Origin: Oscillospiraceae bacterium
GTDB lineage: Bacteria > Bacillota > Clostridia > Oscillospirales > Ruminococcaceae
Assembly (NCBI GenBank): GCA_017466865.1
Contig: JAFTTI010000021.1
Location: forward strand, 124,001 to 188,000
Direction: 5' to 3'
Length of the DNA stretch: 64,000 nucleotides
Shown: positions 55,035 to 63,877 of the stretch, piece after piece
Numbering within the stretch: the first letter of the stretch is position 1
Layout: each line of letters begins with the position of its first letter
Notes under the pieces: model-generated
Databases searched by the model: none
Seen by the model: the letters and a program-made list of their open reading frames with translations, nothing else
Told to the model about the DNA's origin: nothing
Made by a program: the position numbers and the translations under genes

Positions 55035-55628
55035 TTAAAACATATTTTTTCTCAAATGACAGAAATATAAAAGCATATTGAATACTATGTGCGTTAAAGC
55101 ACCTACAATTACATAAACGAAGTAATACCATAGGGGTAACGGACAGAATATACATACAACAAGAACACATCCGAAAATCGAGTCCGCCTGGTCAAGAAAG
55201 ATGAAAAATATCTTTTTCAGTCCCTTTACATCATTTTTCCCCGGAGTTATGTCAAGCCTTCTCTTTATAAAACTGTTCGGAAGTTCAAATAAAGCATACG
55301 CAAATCCCGACAAAGCCCCCGTCAGTATGTTATAAATAATGGAATTTTCATAATTTCTGTAAAAATAATTGTGTTCATAGATAAAAGCGTTGTTTTCTGC
55401 GACAATTCCCCATAAAAGAGAAAAGATTATTCCGAGAAGAATCATCCCTATAAACCCCTTGAATGTCTTGTTGTCCCCGAAAATCCGTTTGCCGTCTTTT
55501 AAGTTTTTTCCGAAATCAATAGGTTTTTTAAGAAAATTGCATACTTTTATCTTACACCATACCATATTCATAACCCCTGCTAGTATAATCGGCAGAAGGG
55601 TTATATACATTTCAGCAAGTCTTTCCAT
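55035..55628 (-). CDS. CDP-archaeol synthase (CarS/DUF46) family protein
   Basis: CarS activates unsaturated archaetidic acid with CTP in archaea, doing what CdsA does for phosphatidic acid in bacteria. The 197-residue, about five-segment protein has GKNLKDGKRIFGDNKTFKG (40-58), KRRLDITPGK (122-131) and FLDQADS (145-150), the three conserved CarS blocks. It starts after AAAGAGG, 19 bases before the dikinase 1 gene and nine after the regulator gene. In this operon it likely makes a CDP-activated lipid for the PssA next to it. Confidence 0.85.
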   Translation of the reverse strand: MERLAEMYITLLPIILAGVMNMVWCKIKVCNFLKKPIDFGKNLKDGKRIFGDNKTFKGFIGMILLGIIFSLLWGIVAENNAFIYEHNYFYRNYENSIIYNILTGALSGFAYALFELPNSFIKRRLDITPGKNDVKGLKKIFFIFLDQADSIFGCVLVVCIFCPLPLWYYFVYVIVGALTHIVFNMLLYFCHLRKNMF

Positions 55629-55637
55629 AAATCCTCT

Positions 55638-56696
55638 TTAACGATAGATGAATTTAAGGTTCGCAACCTCATAGATGTTCATTCTCAAATCAGAGAAACA
55701 ATCGTCAGATATAACATCCTTTATCGAATTCAGTCTGTAATCATCAGGTTTTTCCTCTTTTTTCATAAAGAGAGTTACCGCAGAAAGTCTCTGACCTGTA
55801 AATTCGGTAAGGTATCTTCCTTCGTATTTTTTGCAGAATTCCCTGAAAACTTCAAATTCAACAGTATTTTCAAACGGGTCACCGCCGATATATCTTGTGC
55901 AGTCCCTTACGCCTTTGCTTTCGGGATTTTCAATATCATTTCTGCCTATTCTTACAGCAACTTCATTTCCCGAATCCGAAACAGAAATCTTTATCGCAGG
56001 ATGATCTGATGAATTTTTGAGTATTATATATGCTGTATGGAATAAAATCCATGAAAATCTCTTGGGCGATGCATTTATAAAGAGGTCAGAATTATCGTAT
56101 TCAAACTGTAATACCGATGCCTTTCTGTCGGCGAATTTCTTAAGATTTTTTTCGTTCTCTTTCATAAAATCGGTTACCGAAAAAACCGAAGTCTCAAGAT
56201 TTTTCCCTGTGATATAGTAGTCGTATTCTTCTCTGTGCTTCTGGATTCTTAAAATGTTGTAACAGTCATTTAGGATATTTGTAAGACTTTCCATTTCGTC
56301 ATACATTTCTTCTGAACCGAGATATTCCTCTATCTTTGCAAGATTACGGCTTATCTCATAGACATATTCCTTTACATTGGCTGATTCATAGTGGAATTTC
56401 TTTCTGAGCGACTCAATCTTCATCCCTTCAGAAATAAGATTCCTGTTTAAAACCTCTACTATGAAACATTCGTCGGTTTCGATTATGTTGTATCTGTAAG
56501 GCGAACCGTGAAGCGTTCCACAGAAAATTCCTGCCTTTTCAGGAAATTTCCCGTTTTCAAAAAGTTCTTCGGCGCTTTTTCTGACCATCTTGCAGACATC
56601 TTCGTTGTTCGACCATACTATTGCTTTTGTTTCTTTATCACAGAAAAAAACATCCACATCGGATTTTTCAAAAATTTCACGGAATTTCTTATCCAT
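55638..56696 (-). CDS. Degenerate sensor-histidine-kinase-like protein
   Basis: I start at the ATG at 56696 after AGGAGG, giving 352 residues. The N-terminal part (VDVFFCDKETKAIVWSNNEDVCK) looks like a PAS-type sensor, the middle is helical, and the last third reads like HATPase_c (FREFCKKYEGRYLTEFTGQRLSAVTLFM). I see no phospho-acceptor histidine block, no N-box and no G1 box, so it is probably not an active kinase. It is cytoplasmic, and its position at the head of the lipid operon suggests a regulatory or scaffolding role. Confidence 0.6.
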   Translation of the reverse strand: MDKKFREIFEKSDVDVFFCDKETKAIVWSNNEDVCKMVRKSAEELFENGKFPEKAGIFCGTLHGSPYRYNIIETDECFIVEVLNRNLISEGMKIESLRKKFHYESANVKEYVYEISRNLAKIEEYLGSEEMYDEMESLTNILNDCYNILRIQKHREEYDYYITGKNLETSVFSVTDFMKENEKNLKKFADRKASVLQFEYDNSDLFINASPKRFSWILFHTAYIILKNSSDHPAIKISVSDSGNEVAVRIGRNDIENPESKGVRDCTRYIGGDPFENTVEFEVFREFCKKYEGRYLTEFTGQRLSAVTLFMKKEEKPDDYRLNSIKDVISDDCFSDLRMNIYEVANLKFIYR

Positions 56697-56742
56697 AATA
56701 ACCAGACCTCCTTCTGAATGACAAAAAGTTACAATTAAATAT

Positions 56743-56771
56743 ATTATCCTACATTTTTGATAAATTGTAAA
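56743..56771 (-). promoter_or_regulatory. Promoter of the lipid operon
   Basis: Minus-strand TTTACA (56771-56766) and GATAAT (56748-56743), 17 bases apart. It is the only candidate promoter seen before the eight-gene run ending at 46680. Confidence 0.65.
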
Positions 56772-56897
56772 GTAAAATATCAAAAAAAGAAGATTTTTCC
56801 AAAAAAGAAGAAGATAAAAATATCTTTTTTATGCACCCTAAGAAACTCACATTAAAAAGTTAAAGGAAAATTTGGTTAAAATTTTATCAAAAAAGAC

Positions 56898-56926
56898 TTG
56901 CAATAGTTGTCAAAATGGAGTACAAT
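56898..56926 (+). promoter_or_regulatory. Promoter of gap
   Basis: TTGCAA (56898-56903) and TACAAT (56921-56926), 17 bases apart, then AGGAGGAA before the ATG. Between this and the lipid-operon promoter the 120 bases are AT-rich with no gene. Confidence 0.75.
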
Positions 56927-56961
56927 ATAATCACATAAATTTTTCTTAGGAGGAATTCAAA

Positions 56962-57999
56962 ATGTCAGTTAAAGTTGCAATCAATGGTTTTGGTCGTATC
57001 GGCCGTCTCGCTTTCAGACAGATGTTTGGTGCTGAAGGTTACGAAGTAGTTGCTATCAACGACCTTACAAAGCCCTCAATGCTCGCTCAGCTTCTCAAGT
57101 ATGACACAGCACAGGGTGGATACTGTGGAAAAATCGGTGAAGGTCTTCACACTGTTACTGCTGATGACGAAGCAGGTACAATCACAGTTGACGGAAAGAC
57201 ACTCACAATCTATGCTAAGGCTAACGCTGCAGAACTTCCTTGGGGCGAAATCGGTGTAGACGTAGTTCTCGAATGCACAGGTTTCTACTGCTCAAAGGAC
57301 AAGTCACAGGCTCATATCGATGCTGGTGCTAAGAAGGTAGTTATCTCAGCTCCCGCTGGTAACGACCTCAAGACAATCGTGTTCTCAGTTAACGAAAACA
57401 CACTCACAGCTGATGACAAGATCATCTCAGCTGCTTCATGCACAACAAACTGCCTCGCTCCTATGGCTAAGGCTCTCAACGATTACGCTCCTATCCAGAG
57501 CGGTATCATGAGCACAATCCATGCTTACACAGGCGACCAGATGATTCTCGACGGTCCTCACAGAAAGGGCGACCTCAGAAGAGCAAGAGCAGGTGCTGCT
57601 AACATCGTTCCTAACTCAACAGGTGCTGCTAAGGCTATCGGCCTCGTAATTCCTGAACTCAACGGAAAGCTCATCGGCTCAGCACAGAGAGTTCCTGTTC
57701 CTACAGGTTCAACAACAATCCTCACAGCTGTAGTTAAGGGTGCTGATGTTACTAAGGAAGGCATCAACGCTGCTATGAAGGCTGCTGCTTCAGAATCATT
57801 TGGCTACAACACAGACGAAATCGTTTCTTCAGACGTTATCGGCATGAAGTACGGCTCACTCTTTGATGCTACACAGACAATGGTTTCAAAGATCTCTGAC
57901 GATCTTTACGAAGTTCAGGTTGTTTCATGGTATGACAACGAAAACTCATACACAAGCCAGATGGTAAGAACAATCAAGTACTTTGCTGAACTTGCATAA
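56962..57999 (+). CDS. gap: Glyceraldehyde-3-phosphate dehydrogenase
   Basis: Glycolytic NAD-dependent enzyme. The 345-residue protein has the GFGRIGR nucleotide loop (9-15), the catalytic cysteine C160 in [12 protein letters not shown], and the normal C-terminal [10 protein letters not shown]. Codons are strongly biased (many GCT, CTC, AAG), unlike neighbours, as expected of a highly expressed gene. It is monocistronic with a strong terminator. Confidence 0.97.
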   Translation: MSVKVAINGFGRIGRLAFRQMFGAEGYEVVAINDLTKPSMLAQLLKYDTAQGGYCGKIGEGLHTVTADDEAGTITVDGKTLTIYAKANAAELPWGEIGVDVVLECTGFYCSKDKSQAHIDAGAKKVVISAPAGNDLKTIVFSVNENTLTADDKIISAASCTTNCLAPMAKALNDYAPIQSGIMSTIHAYTGDQMILDGPHRKGDLRRARAGAANIVPNSTGAAKAIGLVIPELNGKLIGSAQRVPVPTGSTTILTAVVKGADVTKEGINAAMKAAASESFGYNTDEIVSSDVIGMKYGSLFDATQTMVSKISDDLYEVQVVSWYDNENSYTSQMVRTIKYFAELA

Positions 58000-58020
58000 G
58001 TTTATTTAACCGAAAGCAGA

Positions 58021-58056
58021 AAATCCGCCGGACTGTTACGCTCGGCGGATTTTTTA
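58021..58056 (+). terminator. Terminator of gap
   Basis: AAATCCGCCG (58021-58030) pairs with CGGCGGATTT (from 58043), followed by TTTTTT. Confidence 0.9.
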
Positions 58057-58158
58057 ATCGGGAACATTTTTTATAATTCTGTACCTTTGCATATTTTTTC
58101 TCCAAAAGCAGAGAATTGTAAAAAAGAAGAATTCTTTTAAGAAGGAAGTGTAATCGGA

Positions 58159-59019
58159 ATGTATAGAATAGCTACAAAGAAAGTTCTTAATAAAAGCGTT
58201 ACACAGATGGAAATCGAAGCACCTCTCGTTGCCAATAAAGCAAAAGCAGGTCAGTTCATAATTCTCCGCGTTGACGAAGAGGGAGAGAGAATTCCCCTCA
58301 CAGTTGCGGGAACAGATAAAGAAAATAAAACTGTAAAGATTATTTTTCAGACAGTCGGAGCAACAACTTTAAAACTCGCTGAAAAGAATGAAGGCGAGTA
58401 TATCTCCGATTTTGCAGGTCCTTTGGGAACACCCACACACACAGAAGGCATAAAGAATGTCTGCATTATAGGCGGTGGGGTAGGATGTGCTATTGCTATG
58501 CCTGTTGCCGAAGAATTCAAAAGACTCGGAGCAGATGTAACAAGCATCATAGGATTCAGAAATAAAGACCTTGTTATCTTAGAAGAAGAATTCAGAAACA
58601 TTTCAGATAAACTCACTGTTATGACAGATGATGGTTCATACGCTACAAAGGGGAATGTTACACAGCCCCTTAAAGAATATCTTGAAAACGGCGAAAAATT
58701 CGATATGATTATAGCGATAGGCCCTGTTATTATGATGAAATTCGTTGTCGAAACAGCAAAGCCTTATGGCACGCCCGTAACAGTTTCTATGAATCCCATT
58801 ATGATTGACGGAACGGGTATGTGTGGCGGTTGTCGCCTTACTCTTAATCAGGATGGCAAAAAGGTGACAAAATTTGCTTGCGTTGATGGGCCTGATTTCA
58901 ACGGCTATGAAGTTGATTTTGACGAAGCAATGTCAAGAGGAAGAATGTACTCCGATTTCGAACATCACGCTTACGAAAAAACCTGCAATCTTTTTAAAGG
59001 AGGCAGAGAAAATGGCTGA
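58159..59019 (+). CDS. nfnA: NADH-dependent ferredoxin:NADP+ oxidoreductase subunit A
   Basis: NfnAB bifurcates electrons between NADPH, ferredoxin and NAD+. The 286-residue FAD/NAD protein has AGQFIILRVDEEGERIPLT at the FAD site, IIGGGVGCAIAMP at the NAD site and a [2Fe-2S] site with D217, C222, C225 and C241. It is also close to sulfide dehydrogenase SudB. It overlaps nfnB by eight bases, and the pair is typical of anaerobic Clostridia. Confidence 0.92.
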   Translation: MYRIATKKVLNKSVTQMEIEAPLVANKAKAGQFIILRVDEEGERIPLTVAGTDKENKTVKIIFQTVGATTLKLAEKNEGEYISDFAGPLGTPTHTEGIKNVCIIGGGVGCAIAMPVAEEFKRLGADVTSIIGFRNKDLVILEEEFRNISDKLTVMTDDGSYATKGNVTQPLKEYLENGEKFDMIIAIGPVIMMKFVVETAKPYGTPVTVSMNPIMIDGTGMCGGCRLTLNQDGKKVTKFACVDGPDFNGYEVDFDEAMSRGRMYSDFEHHAYEKTCNLFKGGRENG

Positions 59020-60433
59020 TATGTCGCCAAAGAAAAACCCTATGCCCGTTCAGGATCCCATAGTAAGAGCACATAATTTCGATGAAGTAGCTCTCGGGTA
59101 CTCCGAAGAAACCGCGATGAAAGAGGCTATGCGTTGCCTTGATTGTAAAAATATGCCCTGCGTTTCAGGTTGCCCCGTAAATATTCATATCCCTGCTTTT
59201 ATTGCAAAGGTGAGAGAGGGCGATTTTGAAGGTGCTTACGAAATTATTTCTATGTCATCAAGCCTTCCTGCAGTCTGCGGAAGAGTCTGCCCTCAGGAAA
59301 ACCAGTGCGAGAAAAAGTGCGTAAGAGGAATAAAGGGCGAGTCAGTAGGTATCGGAAGGCTCGAACGCTTCGTTGCCGACTGGCATAACGCACACAGTGA
59401 AAAAGAAGTTACCCCCCCTGAGTATAACGGACATAAAGTTGCCGTTGTAGGTTCAGGCCCTTCAGGTCTTGCCTGCGCAGGTGACCTCGCTAAAAAGGGA
59501 TATAAGGTAACAGTCTTTGAAGCACTTCACACAGCGGGAGGAGTTCTCGTCTACGGTATTCCCGAATTCAGACTTCCCAAAAGTATCGTTGCAAAAGAAG
59601 TTGAAACTTTAAAGAAATATAATGTCGATATCGAAACGAATGTCATCATAGGAAAAACCCTCACAATAGACGAACTTTTCGATATGGGCTATGAGGCAGT
59701 TTTTATAGGTTCAGGAGCGGGACTTCCGAACTTTATGGGTATCCCCGGCGAAAGCCTTAAAGGCGTTTATTCCGCAAACGAATTCTTAACAAGAAGCAAT
59801 CTTATGAAAGCCTATAAAAAGGATTCTGACACACCTATTATGTCGGGCGGAAAAGTTGCCGTTGTCGGCGGCGGAAATGTCGCTATGGACGCAGCACGTA
59901 CTGCTCTTCGACTCGGTGCCGAAAAGGTTTATATCGTTTACCGCAGATCTATGGAGGAACTTCCTGCAAGAAAAGAAGAAGTCGAACACGCAGAAGAAGA
60001 GGGAATTATCTTTAAAATTTTAACAAACCCCGTTGAGATTTTGGGATATAACAATCCTGATAACCCGAGAGATGAGAAAAACGGCTTCGTAACGGGAATG
60101 AAATGTATCGAAATGGAACTCGGTGAGCCTGACGAAAGAGGCAGAAGAAGACCTGTTGAAAAACAGGGAAGCGAATTTACAATGGATATCGACACAGTGA
60201 TTATGTCGATAGGAACATCCCCCAATCCCCTCATCAAGAATACAACAAAAGGCCTTGAGGTAAATAATCGTGGCGGAATAGTTGTTTCTGAGGACGGACT
60301 TACATCGCGTGAGGGAGTTTATGCGGGCGGTGATGCCGTAACGGGTGCCGCAACTGTAATTTCCGCTATGGGTGCAGGAAAAACAGCCGCAAAGGCAATC
60401 GACGAAGCGATAAAGAAAAAGGATGTTAAATGA
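59012..60433 (+). CDS. nfnB: NfnB / glutamate-synthase-small-chain-like oxidoreductase
   Basis: The 473-residue protein has an N-terminal [4Fe-4S] region with C42, C45, C50 and C54, a second cysteine set near 90-105 (CGRVCPQENQCEKKC), an FAD loop VAVVGSGPSGLACAG and an NADPH loop VAVVGGGNVAMDAAR. With nfnA beside it, NfnB is a better call than the stand-alone glutamate synthase small subunit. I start at the ATG at 59012 (AGGCAG before it), not the longer frame to 58874. Confidence 0.92.
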   Translation: MADMSPKKNPMPVQDPIVRAHNFDEVALGYSEETAMKEAMRCLDCKNMPCVSGCPVNIHIPAFIAKVREGDFEGAYEIISMSSSLPAVCGRVCPQENQCEKKCVRGIKGESVGIGRLERFVADWHNAHSEKEVTPPEYNGHKVAVVGSGPSGLACAGDLAKKGYKVTVFEALHTAGGVLVYGIPEFRLPKSIVAKEVETLKKYNVDIETNVIIGKTLTIDELFDMGYEAVFIGSGAGLPNFMGIPGESLKGVYSANEFLTRSNLMKAYKKDSDTPIMSGGKVAVVGGGNVAMDAARTALRLGAEKVYIVYRRSMEELPARKEEVEHAEEEGIIFKILTNPVEILGYNNPDNPRDEKNGFVTGMKCIEMELGEPDERGRRRPVEKQGSEFTMDIDTVIMSIGTSPNPLIKNTTKGLEVNNRGGIVVSEDGLTSREGVYAGGDAVTGAATVISAMGAGKTAAKAIDEAIKKKDVK

Positions 60434-60479
60434 AGGTTACTCGGGCGTCAGTCCGAATACTTCATGTTTATGGATGATT

Positions 60480-60515
60480 AAAAGGACAACCGATTTGGTT
60501 GTCCTTTTCGTTTTT
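60480..60515. terminator. Terminator of nfnAB and the DUF4177 gene
   Basis: AAAAGGACAACC (60480-60491) pairs with GGTTGTCCTTTT (60497-60508), then T-rich on the + strand; on the minus strand it ends the DUF4177 gene. Confidence 0.85.
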
Positions 60516-60516
60516 G

Positions 60517-60690
60517 CTATCTGAAAAATACACCGACCATAACGCCCATTCCGTCGGCAGGGGAAATAATCTGCTGAAGTTCCCATCCTTCAGAAATATA
60601 CTGATTGATGATTTCTTCGGCTTGTTTAAGGTCGTCATCTCTGAAAAGTTTAACGCCTTTGTTAAGGTAAACGAGTTTGTATTCTTTCAT
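60517..60690 (-). CDS. DUF4177 family protein (57 residues)
   Basis: Minus-strand ATG at 60690 after CGGAGGGA opens a 57-residue frame: MKEYKLVYL, then a helix and EGWELQQII, the DUF4177 pattern (YK.V...EGWEL). Function unknown. It is too short for most ORF searches. It lies between the nfnB terminator and the tRNA-Leu terminator, so it may be transcribed by read-through from the tRNA promoter or from a promoter not recognised here. Confidence 0.85.
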   Translation of the reverse strand: MKEYKLVYLNKGVKLFRDDDLKQAEEIINQYISEGWELQQIISPADGMGVMVGVFFR

Positions 60691-60716
60691 GAATTTCCCT
60701 CCGTTTTTTAAAAAAT

Positions 60717-60740
60717 CTCCACGCAGGTATGCGTGGAGTC
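60717..60740 (-). terminator. Terminator of tRNA-Leu
   Basis: Minus-strand CTCCACGC/GCGTGGAG (60738-60717) followed by ATTTTTT. Confidence 0.85.
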
Positions 60741-60745
60741 TTTTC

Positions 60746-60832
60746 TGGTGCGGATAACAGGAGTTGAACCTGCACCGAGTTGCCCCGACCAGTACCTGAA
60801 ACTGGCGCGTCTGCCTATTCCGCCATATCCGC
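60746..60832 (-). tRNA. tRNA-Leu (anticodon CAG)
   Basis: Minus-strand cloverleaf: acceptor GCGGATA/TATCCGC, anticodon stem CCAGT/ACTGG with loop TTCAGGT (anticodon CAG), a long variable arm as in class II leucine tRNAs, T arm GCAGGTTCAACTCCTG and an encoded CCA end. It reads CUG codons. Confidence 0.97.
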
Positions 60833-60851
60833 CTGCCTATATCACCCGAAT

Positions 60852-60880
60852 ATTATACCACATATTGCACAGAAAATCAA
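60852..60880 (-). promoter_or_regulatory. Promoter of tRNA-Leu
   Basis: Minus-strand TTGATT (60880-60875) and TATAAT (60857-60852), 17 bases apart. Confidence 0.75.
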
Positions 60881-60994
60881 GAAAAAATTTTCTGTATGCG
60901 AAAGATAAGTTTTTTTGTAAAAACAGTAGATTTTTATTTATACTTATAGTATAATGATGATATATATGCACTTTTTTATGGGGAGGATTTTTAT

Positions 60995-62128
60995 ATGCAG
61001 GCTTATCTTGACAACGCAGCGACGACAAAACCCTGCGATAAAGCGGTTTCAGCGGCAGTTTCAGCACTCACAGAAACCTACGGAAATCCCTCATCTCTTC
61101 ATAGAGCAGGATTTTTAGCGGAAGAACTCGTTAACGAGGCTCGAAAGAATATCGCTTCCGCACTTTCAACCCAGCCCGAATGTGTAATCTTCACATCAGG
61201 CGCTACTGAGAGTAATAATCTTGCGATAATAGGTTCTGCTAAAACTTATGGCAGAAGAAAAAAGAAAATAGTAACAACAACTATAGAACACCCCTCTGTT
61301 GCAAGAACAGTTGATTATCTTGAAGAACAAGGCTATGAGGTAGTAAGAATATCCCCCAATCATAACGGAGAAATAATACCTGATGATATAGTTTCCGCCG
61401 TTGATGATAATACATTTATGGTTACATGTATGCTCGTCAATAACGAAACGGGATATATTCTTCCTCTTAAAAAAGCGTTCACAGCAATAAAAAGACTTTA
61501 TCCCGAATGTATAACACATGCCGACTGCGCACAAGCATTTTTAAAAGTTCCGATAAAATTTTCAGAACTCTCTGCCGATATGATTTCAATTTCGGGACAT
61601 AAAATCCACGCCCCGAAAGGTATCGGCGCGCTTGTTCTTAAAAAGGGAGTAAGACTTCTTCCCATAATGTTCGGCGGGGGACAGGAAAAAGGTATCCGTT
61701 CGGGAACAGAATCAGTTCCTCTCATTTCCGCTTTTGGCGAAACTGTAAAGGAATACGCTCCTACTCTTTCGAACGCAATAAACAACGCAAACGAAATGAA
61801 CGCATACCTTCGTGAGAAACTTGCGAAACTTCCCGATATTTCAATAAATTCAACAGAAGGTATATGTTCTCCTTTCATAATGAATTTTTCCGTTGTGGGA
61901 ATACGCTCCGAAATAATGCTTCATTTTTTAGAGAGCAAGGGTGTTTATGTTTCAAGTGGAAGTGCTTGTTCAAAAGGCGCAAAAAGTTCTGTTCTTTCCG
62001 AATTCAGAATAACAGATGAATGTATCGACAGCGCACTCAGAGTAAGTTTTTCAAGATTTACAACCTGGCAGGATATAGATATGCTCATAAACGGCATAAT
62101 AGATGGTCAGCAATCAATTTCAAGATAA
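60995..62128 (+). CDS. Cysteine desulfurase (NifS/IscS family)
   Basis: PLP enzyme that releases sulfur from cysteine as a persulfide. The 377-residue protein starts QAYLDNAATTKPCD, has the PLP lysine K203 in ISGHKIHAPKG and the active-site cysteine C325 in SGSACSKGAKS. Located directly before thiI, it is the probable sulfur source for 4-thiouridine. A TATAAT at 60950-60955 (weak -35 TAGATT) precedes it. The following genes overlap or abut, so it heads a desulfurase-thiI-pncC operon. Confidence 0.92.
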   Translation: MQAYLDNAATTKPCDKAVSAAVSALTETYGNPSSLHRAGFLAEELVNEARKNIASALSTQPECVIFTSGATESNNLAIIGSAKTYGRRKKKIVTTTIEHPSVARTVDYLEEQGYEVVRISPNHNGEIIPDDIVSAVDDNTFMVTCMLVNNETGYILPLKKAFTAIKRLYPECITHADCAQAFLKVPIKFSELSADMISISGHKIHAPKGIGALVLKKGVRLLPIMFGGGQEKGIRSGTESVPLISAFGETVKEYAPTLSNAINNANEMNAYLREKLAKLPDISINSTEGICSPFIMNFSVVGIRSEIMLHFLESKGVYVSSGSACSKGAKSSVLSEFRITDECIDSALRVSFSRFTTWQDIDMLINGIIDGQQSISR

Positions 62129-62141
62129 AGGAAAAGAAACT

Positions 62142-63320
62142 ATGAAAGAAATCATACTCGCAAAATACGGCGAAATTGCACTCAAAGGTCTTAATAAAAG
62201 TCAGTTTGAGGCAATACTTGTAAAGAATGTTAAAAGAAGACTTTCAGACCTTGGTCAGTTTAAAATCACAAGAGCACAGTCGATAGTTTTTATCGAACCT
62301 CTTTCAGAAGAAACAGATATTTCAGATGTAATAGAAAGAGTAAGAAAAACATTCGGATTTTCAGTTCTCTGCCGATGCGGAGTTTTTGAGAAGGATTATG
62401 AAGATATAAAAACCAACGGACTTTTATATCTCGAAGACGAACTTTCCTATGCAAAGACATTCAAGGTTGAAGCAAAGCGTTCGGATAAGAAATTTCCTAT
62501 GAATTCACCCGCTATCTGCCGTGAATTCGGACACGACATTATGGAAAAATACCCTCATCTTTCGGTTGATGTAAAAAATCCCGATGTTGTTGTAACAGTT
62601 GAAATAAGAGAAACAAACGCCTATATCCACGCAGGTGTAATTCAGGGAGCAGGCGGTATGCCCGTAGGAACATCAGGTCAGGCACTTCTTCTTCTCTCAG
62701 GCGGAATAGACTCTCCCGTTGCGGGATATATGATGGCAAAACGCGGAATCCATATCAACGCTATTCATTATGTAAGCCCACCCTATACATCCGACAGAGC
62801 AAGACAGAAAGTCGAAAGACTCTGTTCAAAGATTTCTGCATATTGTGGAGATATAAGATTTTTCTGCGTTCCTTTCACAGAAATTCAGGAAAAGATAAAG
62901 GATAACTGCCCCGAAGAACTTTTCACGATCATAATGAGAAGAATTATGATGAAGATTGCGCAGAAAATAGCAGAAAGAGAAAACCTTTCAGCGCTCATTT
63001 TAGGTGAAAGCGTAGGACAGGTTGCAAGTCAGACTATGGGTGCCATTGTCTGCACAGATGCAGTAGCTAAAATGCCTGTTTTCCGTCCCGTTATCGGAAT
63101 GGATAAATCAGAAATAGTTGAAATAGCAAGAAAAATCGACACATTCGATATCTCGATAGAACCCTATGAAGATTGTTGCACAGTTTTCACCCCCAAGCAT
63201 CCCAAAACAGCGCCCGTTCTTTCAGATGTTGAAAAAGCAGAGGCACTCTTTGATTTTGAGCCCCTCATTGATAAGGCAGTTGAAGAAACAGAAGTAAAAC
63301 TATTTAAAGCCGAATTTTAA
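62142..63320 (+). CDS. thiI: tRNA 4-thiouridine synthase ThiI
   Basis: ThiI adenylates U8 of tRNAs and transfers sulfur to give 4-thiouridine. The 392-residue protein has the N-terminal ferredoxin-like and THUMP region and the PP-loop SGGIDSP at 186-192. It lacks the rhodanese domain of E. coli ThiI, as in most Gram-positives; the cysteine desulfurase upstream probably supplies sulfur instead. I start at the ATG at 62142 (AAGGAAAAG before it). Confidence 0.95.
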   Translation: MKEIILAKYGEIALKGLNKSQFEAILVKNVKRRLSDLGQFKITRAQSIVFIEPLSEETDISDVIERVRKTFGFSVLCRCGVFEKDYEDIKTNGLLYLEDELSYAKTFKVEAKRSDKKFPMNSPAICREFGHDIMEKYPHLSVDVKNPDVVVTVEIRETNAYIHAGVIQGAGGMPVGTSGQALLLLSGGIDSPVAGYMMAKRGIHINAIHYVSPPYTSDRARQKVERLCSKISAYCGDIRFFCVPFTEIQEKIKDNCPEELFTIIMRRIMMKIAQKIAERENLSALILGESVGQVASQTMGAIVCTDAVAKMPVFRPVIGMDKSEIVEIARKIDTFDISIEPYEDCCTVFTPKHPKTAPVLSDVEKAEALFDFEPLIDKAVEETEVKLFKAEF

Positions 63321-63330
63321 GGAACATATT

Positions 63331-63870
63331 ATGCATATTGATTTAGATGAGATAAAGATTGAAGAAAATCTTTCGGAAATTTATGCGATGGCTGAAAAAT
63401 CTGTCGGACTTATGTTGTATAAAGATATAAGGGTATCTTTCGCAGAAAGTTGCACAGGCGGACTTTTATCTGAAATAATAACATCAGTTCCCGGTGCATC
63501 ATCCGTTTTTGAAGCAGGTTTCTGCACCTATTCCGAAAGAATAAAGATGAAAATTCTTTCCGTTCCCGAAAGCGTTATTTCAGAAACAACAGTTGTCAGC
63601 GAAGAAACAGCGCTTTATATGGCAAGGGGAATGAAAGACATTTCATCATCAGATATTGCCGTTTCCGTAACGGGAATAGCAGGTCCATCGGGCGCTCTGG
63701 AAGGAAAACCCGTCGGAACAGTATGCGTAGCGTTCTGCTATGGCAAAACAGAAGAAACAACAACCCTTAAATTTTATAAACTTGGTGAGAAAGACAGAGA
63801 AACGATAAGAAAACTTACCGCATCCGCTGTTTATCTCTACCTTAACGAAATCCTTACAGACTGGAAGTGA
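63331..63870 (+). CDS. pncC: Nicotinamide-nucleotide amidohydrolase (CinA C-terminal family)
   Basis: The 179-residue protein has the PncC blocks SFAESCTGGLLSEIITSVPGAS (with S/C active-site loop) and VSVTGIAGPSGALEGKPVGTV. PncC deamidates nicotinamide mononucleotide in the pyridine-nucleotide cycle. It is a stand-alone C-terminal domain of CinA. It follows thiI by ten bases. Confidence 0.92.
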   Translation: MHIDLDEIKIEENLSEIYAMAEKSVGLMLYKDIRVSFAESCTGGLLSEIITSVPGASSVFEAGFCTYSERIKMKILSVPESVISETTVVSEETALYMARGMKDISSSDIAVSVTGIAGPSGALEGKPVGTVCVAFCYGKTEETTTLKFYKLGEKDRETIRKLTASAVYLYLNEILTDWK

Positions 63871-63877
63871 GAAAAAG

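Noticed and set aside
58874..59011. N-terminal extension of nfnB inside nfnA
   Set aside because: It overlaps nfnA out of frame and adds no family sequence.
60499..60711. 70-codon + strand open frame
   Set aside because: It is antisense to the 57-residue DUF4177 gene, which has a proper ribosome binding site and family pattern.
60733..60954. 73-codon + strand open frame
   Set aside because: It runs through the tRNA-Leu gene, its terminator and promoter.
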